Below are positions 12,919 to 14,658 of a stretch of 14,658 bases of DNA, in pieces. The notes below the pieces were generated by a model. The model was given only the letters and a program-made list of their open reading frames with translations. It was not told the DNA's origin and ran no database searches. The DNA comes from Candidatus Daviesbacteria bacterium (GTDB lineage Bacteria; Patescibacteriota; Microgenomatia; Daviesbacterales; UBA10151): NCBI GenBank assembly GCA_003519445.1, contig DOWS01000001.1, forward strand, positions 1 through 14,658. Direction: 5' to 3'. Position 1 is the first letter of the stretch, and every line of letters begins with the position of its first letter. A program made the position numbers and the translations under genes.

Positions 12919-13761
12919 ATGGAAAATTTAGGATTTTTAGCAGCATTGGGATCAGCGCTATTTTACGGATCATACATGGTCCCCTTTAAAAAATCTAAAA
13001 GCTCAAATTTAATTCAATTCCAGGCTTTAATGGCTGTGGGAATAGGTTTATCAGGGCTAATCATTTCAATTGCTTTAAACTATCCTGTTAATTTTAATCC
13101 GTACGGATTATTGGGCGGGGTTTTATGGGGAAGCGCAAATGCAATATCCCTGGTTGCTATAGCAAGCCTGGGGCTCTCAAGGGCTGTGCCTGTTATGTCA
13201 TCTCTGGTAATACTGTCTTCTTTTTTATGGGGCGCGTTAGTTTTCCGCGAGCTTACATCAGGAATAATCACGGGTTTTATTGGAATAGCTTTTATTATAT
13301 TAGGAGTAATAACAGTTAGCTCAACCAGCAATACTCAAAGTAAAAATACTAAAAAAGGGTTATTAGCAGCTATTTTAGCAGGTTTGATATTCGGCAGCCA
13401 GCTTGTTCCTATAAAAGTTGGCAATGTCAGCACCCAAGATTTTTTCTTTCCTGTTTGTTTTGGAATATTTATCACAGGATTGCTGATTTCGCAAGTTATG
13501 AAAGTAAAATTTAAGAAAGAGGCGGTTAAAGAAAGTTTGTTAAGCGGGTTAATTTGGAACATTGGTAATTTATTGTCGCTAATTGCGCTTTCAATAATTG
13601 GTTTGTCAAAAATGGGTCCAATCAGCCAATCAGCCATACTGGTGGCTGTTTTTTGGGGACTGTGTTATTTTAAGGAAATAACTCAAAGAAAACAGGTGAT
13701 ACGGATTTTGGCAGGAGCAGTGATTCTTCTTGCAGGAGTAGTGATTTTAGGCTTGGCCTGA
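12919..13761 (+). CDS. GRP-type sugar/metabolite transporter (GlcU/TMEM144-like, 10 TM)
   Basis: 280 residues. I choose ATG 12919, one base after the DUF4012 stop, over a TTG at 12895 that would overlap the previous gene. Two five-helix halves repeat each other: the first starts GFLAALGSALFYGSYMVPFK and the second GLLAAILAGLIFGSQLVPIK. Each half also has a GxLWGxxNxxSLxAI-type segment (GGVLWGSANAISLVAI and SGLIWNIGNLLSLIAL), as in glucose/ribose uptake permeases of the drug/metabolite transporter superfamily. The substrate cannot be read from sequence. A TACAAT at 12901-12906 could be a -10 of its own, but no convincing -35 is seen. A terminator overlaps its stop codon. Confidence 0.8.
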   Translation: MENLGFLAALGSALFYGSYMVPFKKSKSSNLIQFQALMAVGIGLSGLIISIALNYPVNFNPYGLLGGVLWGSANAISLVAIASLGLSRAVPVMSSLVILSSFLWGALVFRELTSGIITGFIGIAFIILGVITVSSTSNTQSKNTKKGLLAAILAGLIFGSQLVPIKVGNVSTQDFFFPVCFGIFITGLLISQVMKVKFKKEAVKESLLSGLIWNIGNLLSLIALSIIGLSKMGPISQSAILVAVFWGLCYFKEITQRKQVIRILAGAVILLAGVVILGLA

Positions 13762-13779
13762 CGCACAGGGCAAGTTTTT
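13752..13779 (+). terminator. Intrinsic terminator after the GRP transporter
   Basis: CTTGGCC (13752-13758) pairs with GGGCAAG (13768-13774) at six of seven positions, with a nine-base loop, followed at once by TTTTT (13775-13779). The transporter stop codon lies in the loop. The bL25 promoter begins five bases further on, so this separates two transcription units. Confidence 0.55.
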
Positions 13780-13783
13780 GGGC

Positions 13784-13812
13784 TTGATTGGGAAGTAGCT
13801 TTGTGGTACGAT
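13784..13812 (+). promoter_or_regulatory. Promoter of the bL25 gene (leaderless)
   Basis: TTGATT (13784-13789), a 17-base spacer and TACGAT (13807-13812), with an extended -10 TG (TGGTACGAT). The expected start point is about 13819-13821, at the ATG itself. No Shine-Dalgarno is present. Confidence 0.7.
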
Positions 13813-13820
13813 AACTTGTC

Positions 13821-14564
13821 ATGGACAGATTAAGTTTACATGCCGATGAACGGATTATTCTTGGCAAAAAAGTTAAAACTTTAAGAAAAGATGGTCAACT
13901 TCCCGGCCATGTTTTTGGAAAAGGGCTGGAAACAGAGCATGTTACAGTTGATACTAAAACATTTTTAAAAACTTTTAAAGAAGCAGGGGAGACAGGTTTA
14001 ATTGATTTAAAAATCGGTGCAGAGAAAATTAGGCCTGTACTTGTGCGGGGTGTGCAATATGATCCTGTATCAGATTTACCCATTCACATTGATTTTTATC
14101 AGGTTAATTTAGCTGAAAAAGTTAAAGTGCCTGTGCCTTTGATTTTAATAGGGGAGGAGCCGGAAAAAGTCCATTTGGGCGAAGCCATTGTTTTGCAAAC
14201 TTTAAATGAGGTGGAGGTGGAAGCTTTGCCAGCTGATTTAATAGAAAAAATAGAAGTTGATCAAGGCTTACTTAAAGAAATTGATGATGCTATAACAGTA
14301 GGCCAGTTAAATTATGACAAAGAAAAGTTGACTATTTCTGCTGATCCTGAAGAAATTGTGGTTAAGTTGGCTCCGGCTGTGACTGCAGAAATGGAGAAGT
14401 TGCTGGAAGAGGAAGCAACAGAACAAGCTGAAGCTCAAGCAGAGGCAACGCCGGCCGAGGAAGCTCCACCAGCTGAAGGTGAAGCTCCGACTGAGCCTGA
14501 GCAACCCCAAGAAGCTGAAAAATCCGCCTCCGCAGATGATGCTACGGCGGGCAAGAGCGTTTAA
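13821..14564 (+). CDS. rplY: 50S ribosomal protein bL25, long (Ctc/TL5) form
   Basis: 247 residues. Residues 1-93 are the 5S rRNA-binding domain (RKDGQLPGHVFGKG, a family pattern RxxGxxPxxxYG-, and PIHIDFYQV at its end). Residues ~95-185 are the beta-rich C-terminal domain (VKVPVPLILIGEEPE, LQTLNEVEVEALPADLIEKI, ADPEEIVVKLAP) of the TL5/Ctc type. From ~190 onward the tail is a low-complexity run of Glu, Ala and Pro, common in long bL25 proteins. It has its own promoter and appears monocistronic here. Confidence 0.93.
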   Translation: MDRLSLHADERIILGKKVKTLRKDGQLPGHVFGKGLETEHVTVDTKTFLKTFKEAGETGLIDLKIGAEKIRPVLVRGVQYDPVSDLPIHIDFYQVNLAEKVKVPVPLILIGEEPEKVHLGEAIVLQTLNEVEVEALPADLIEKIEVDQGLLKEIDDAITVGQLNYDKEKLTISADPEEIVVKLAPAVTAEMEKLLEEEATEQAEAQAEATPAEEAPPAEGEAPTEPEQPQEAEKSASADDATAGKSV

Positions 14565-14658
14565 TTTGCGGTGATTATGCGGTAATTTTAGCTTTTGGGA
14601 CTGTCAGACGACAATAAAAATGTCACCCCCCCTTAACTGAGAACTTGAATGATCTCCC
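14565..14658. other. Window end, no gene; possible insertion-sequence end
   Basis: No open frame of note. From 14602, TGTCAGACGACAATAAAAATG is followed by a second TGTCA at 14621-14625 and a run of C. Two TGTCA motifs 19 bases apart, starting with TGT, resemble the terminal repeats of some IS481-like elements. The matching transposase and second end would be outside the window, so this is weak. Confidence 0.25.

Noticed and set aside
14530..14575. Terminator after rplY
   Set aside because: CCGCC and GGCGG near the gene end could pair, but the loop is long, the rest of the stem fails and no T-run follows.
1..14658. Recoded UGA as seen in some CPR groups
   Set aside because: TGA ends yidD, jag, the flippase and the GRP transporter at positions that fit family lengths; readthrough would run proteins into the next genes.

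Overview
The window looks like the replication-origin region of a reduced bacterial genome, most likely a member of the Candidate Phyla Radiation (Patescibacteria) close to the Microgenomates lineages. This placement is inference from gene content: a DUF4012 protein fused to an NAD-binding domain, a very short YidD, a Jag protein with no N-terminal Jag_N domain, small compact genes with overlaps, AT-rich DNA, and few Shine-Dalgarno sites. TGA acts as a normal stop (yidD, jag, the flippase, the GRP-type transporter), so recoded CPR groups are unlikely.

Layout. Bases 1-1534 (+ strand) hold the 3' part of a lytic transglycosylase/zinc-peptidase fusion and a membrane-anchored Ig-like (Big_5) protein. 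The second gene runs tail to tail into dnaN with overlapping stop codons. Bases 1531-4708 (- strand) carry dnaA, a membrane-anchored PD-(D/E)XK nuclease related to Holliday-junction resolvases, and dnaN. An AT-rich block with several DnaA boxes (about 3236-3403) lies between dnaA and the nuclease gene and is the best oriC candidate; another perfect DnaA box is in the dnaA leader. Bases 4838-9986 (+ strand) carry a retropepsin-like aspartic protease, then the classic rpmH-rnpA-yidD-yidC-jag run, then an O-antigen ligase/polymerase-like protein, a polysaccharide flippase and ribonuclease HI. Bases 10038-14564 (+ strand) carry the SDR-TM-DUF4012 protein, a GRP-type sugar transporter and ribosomal protein bL25. 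The last 94 bases have no gene and may enter an insertion sequence.

How the genes fit together. Replication initiation (dnaA, dnaN, origin) diverges from the ribosome, RNase P and membrane-insertion operon, as in most bacteria. The envelope polysaccharide genes are attached to the end of that operon, and the DUF4012 protein probably belongs to the same envelope theme. Several genes have good -35/-10 promoters ending only a few bases before the start codon, which suggests leaderless transcripts.

The most striking feature outside the genes is a recurring period-7 DNA signature. At least eight short heptanucleotide arrays with different unit sequences lie between 2.6 and 9.6 kb, in gene junctions and in-frame inside coding sequences. 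Two of them form homologous ~73-bp inverted-repeat elements with an A-rich loop, placed directly before the start codons of dnaN and RNase HI.
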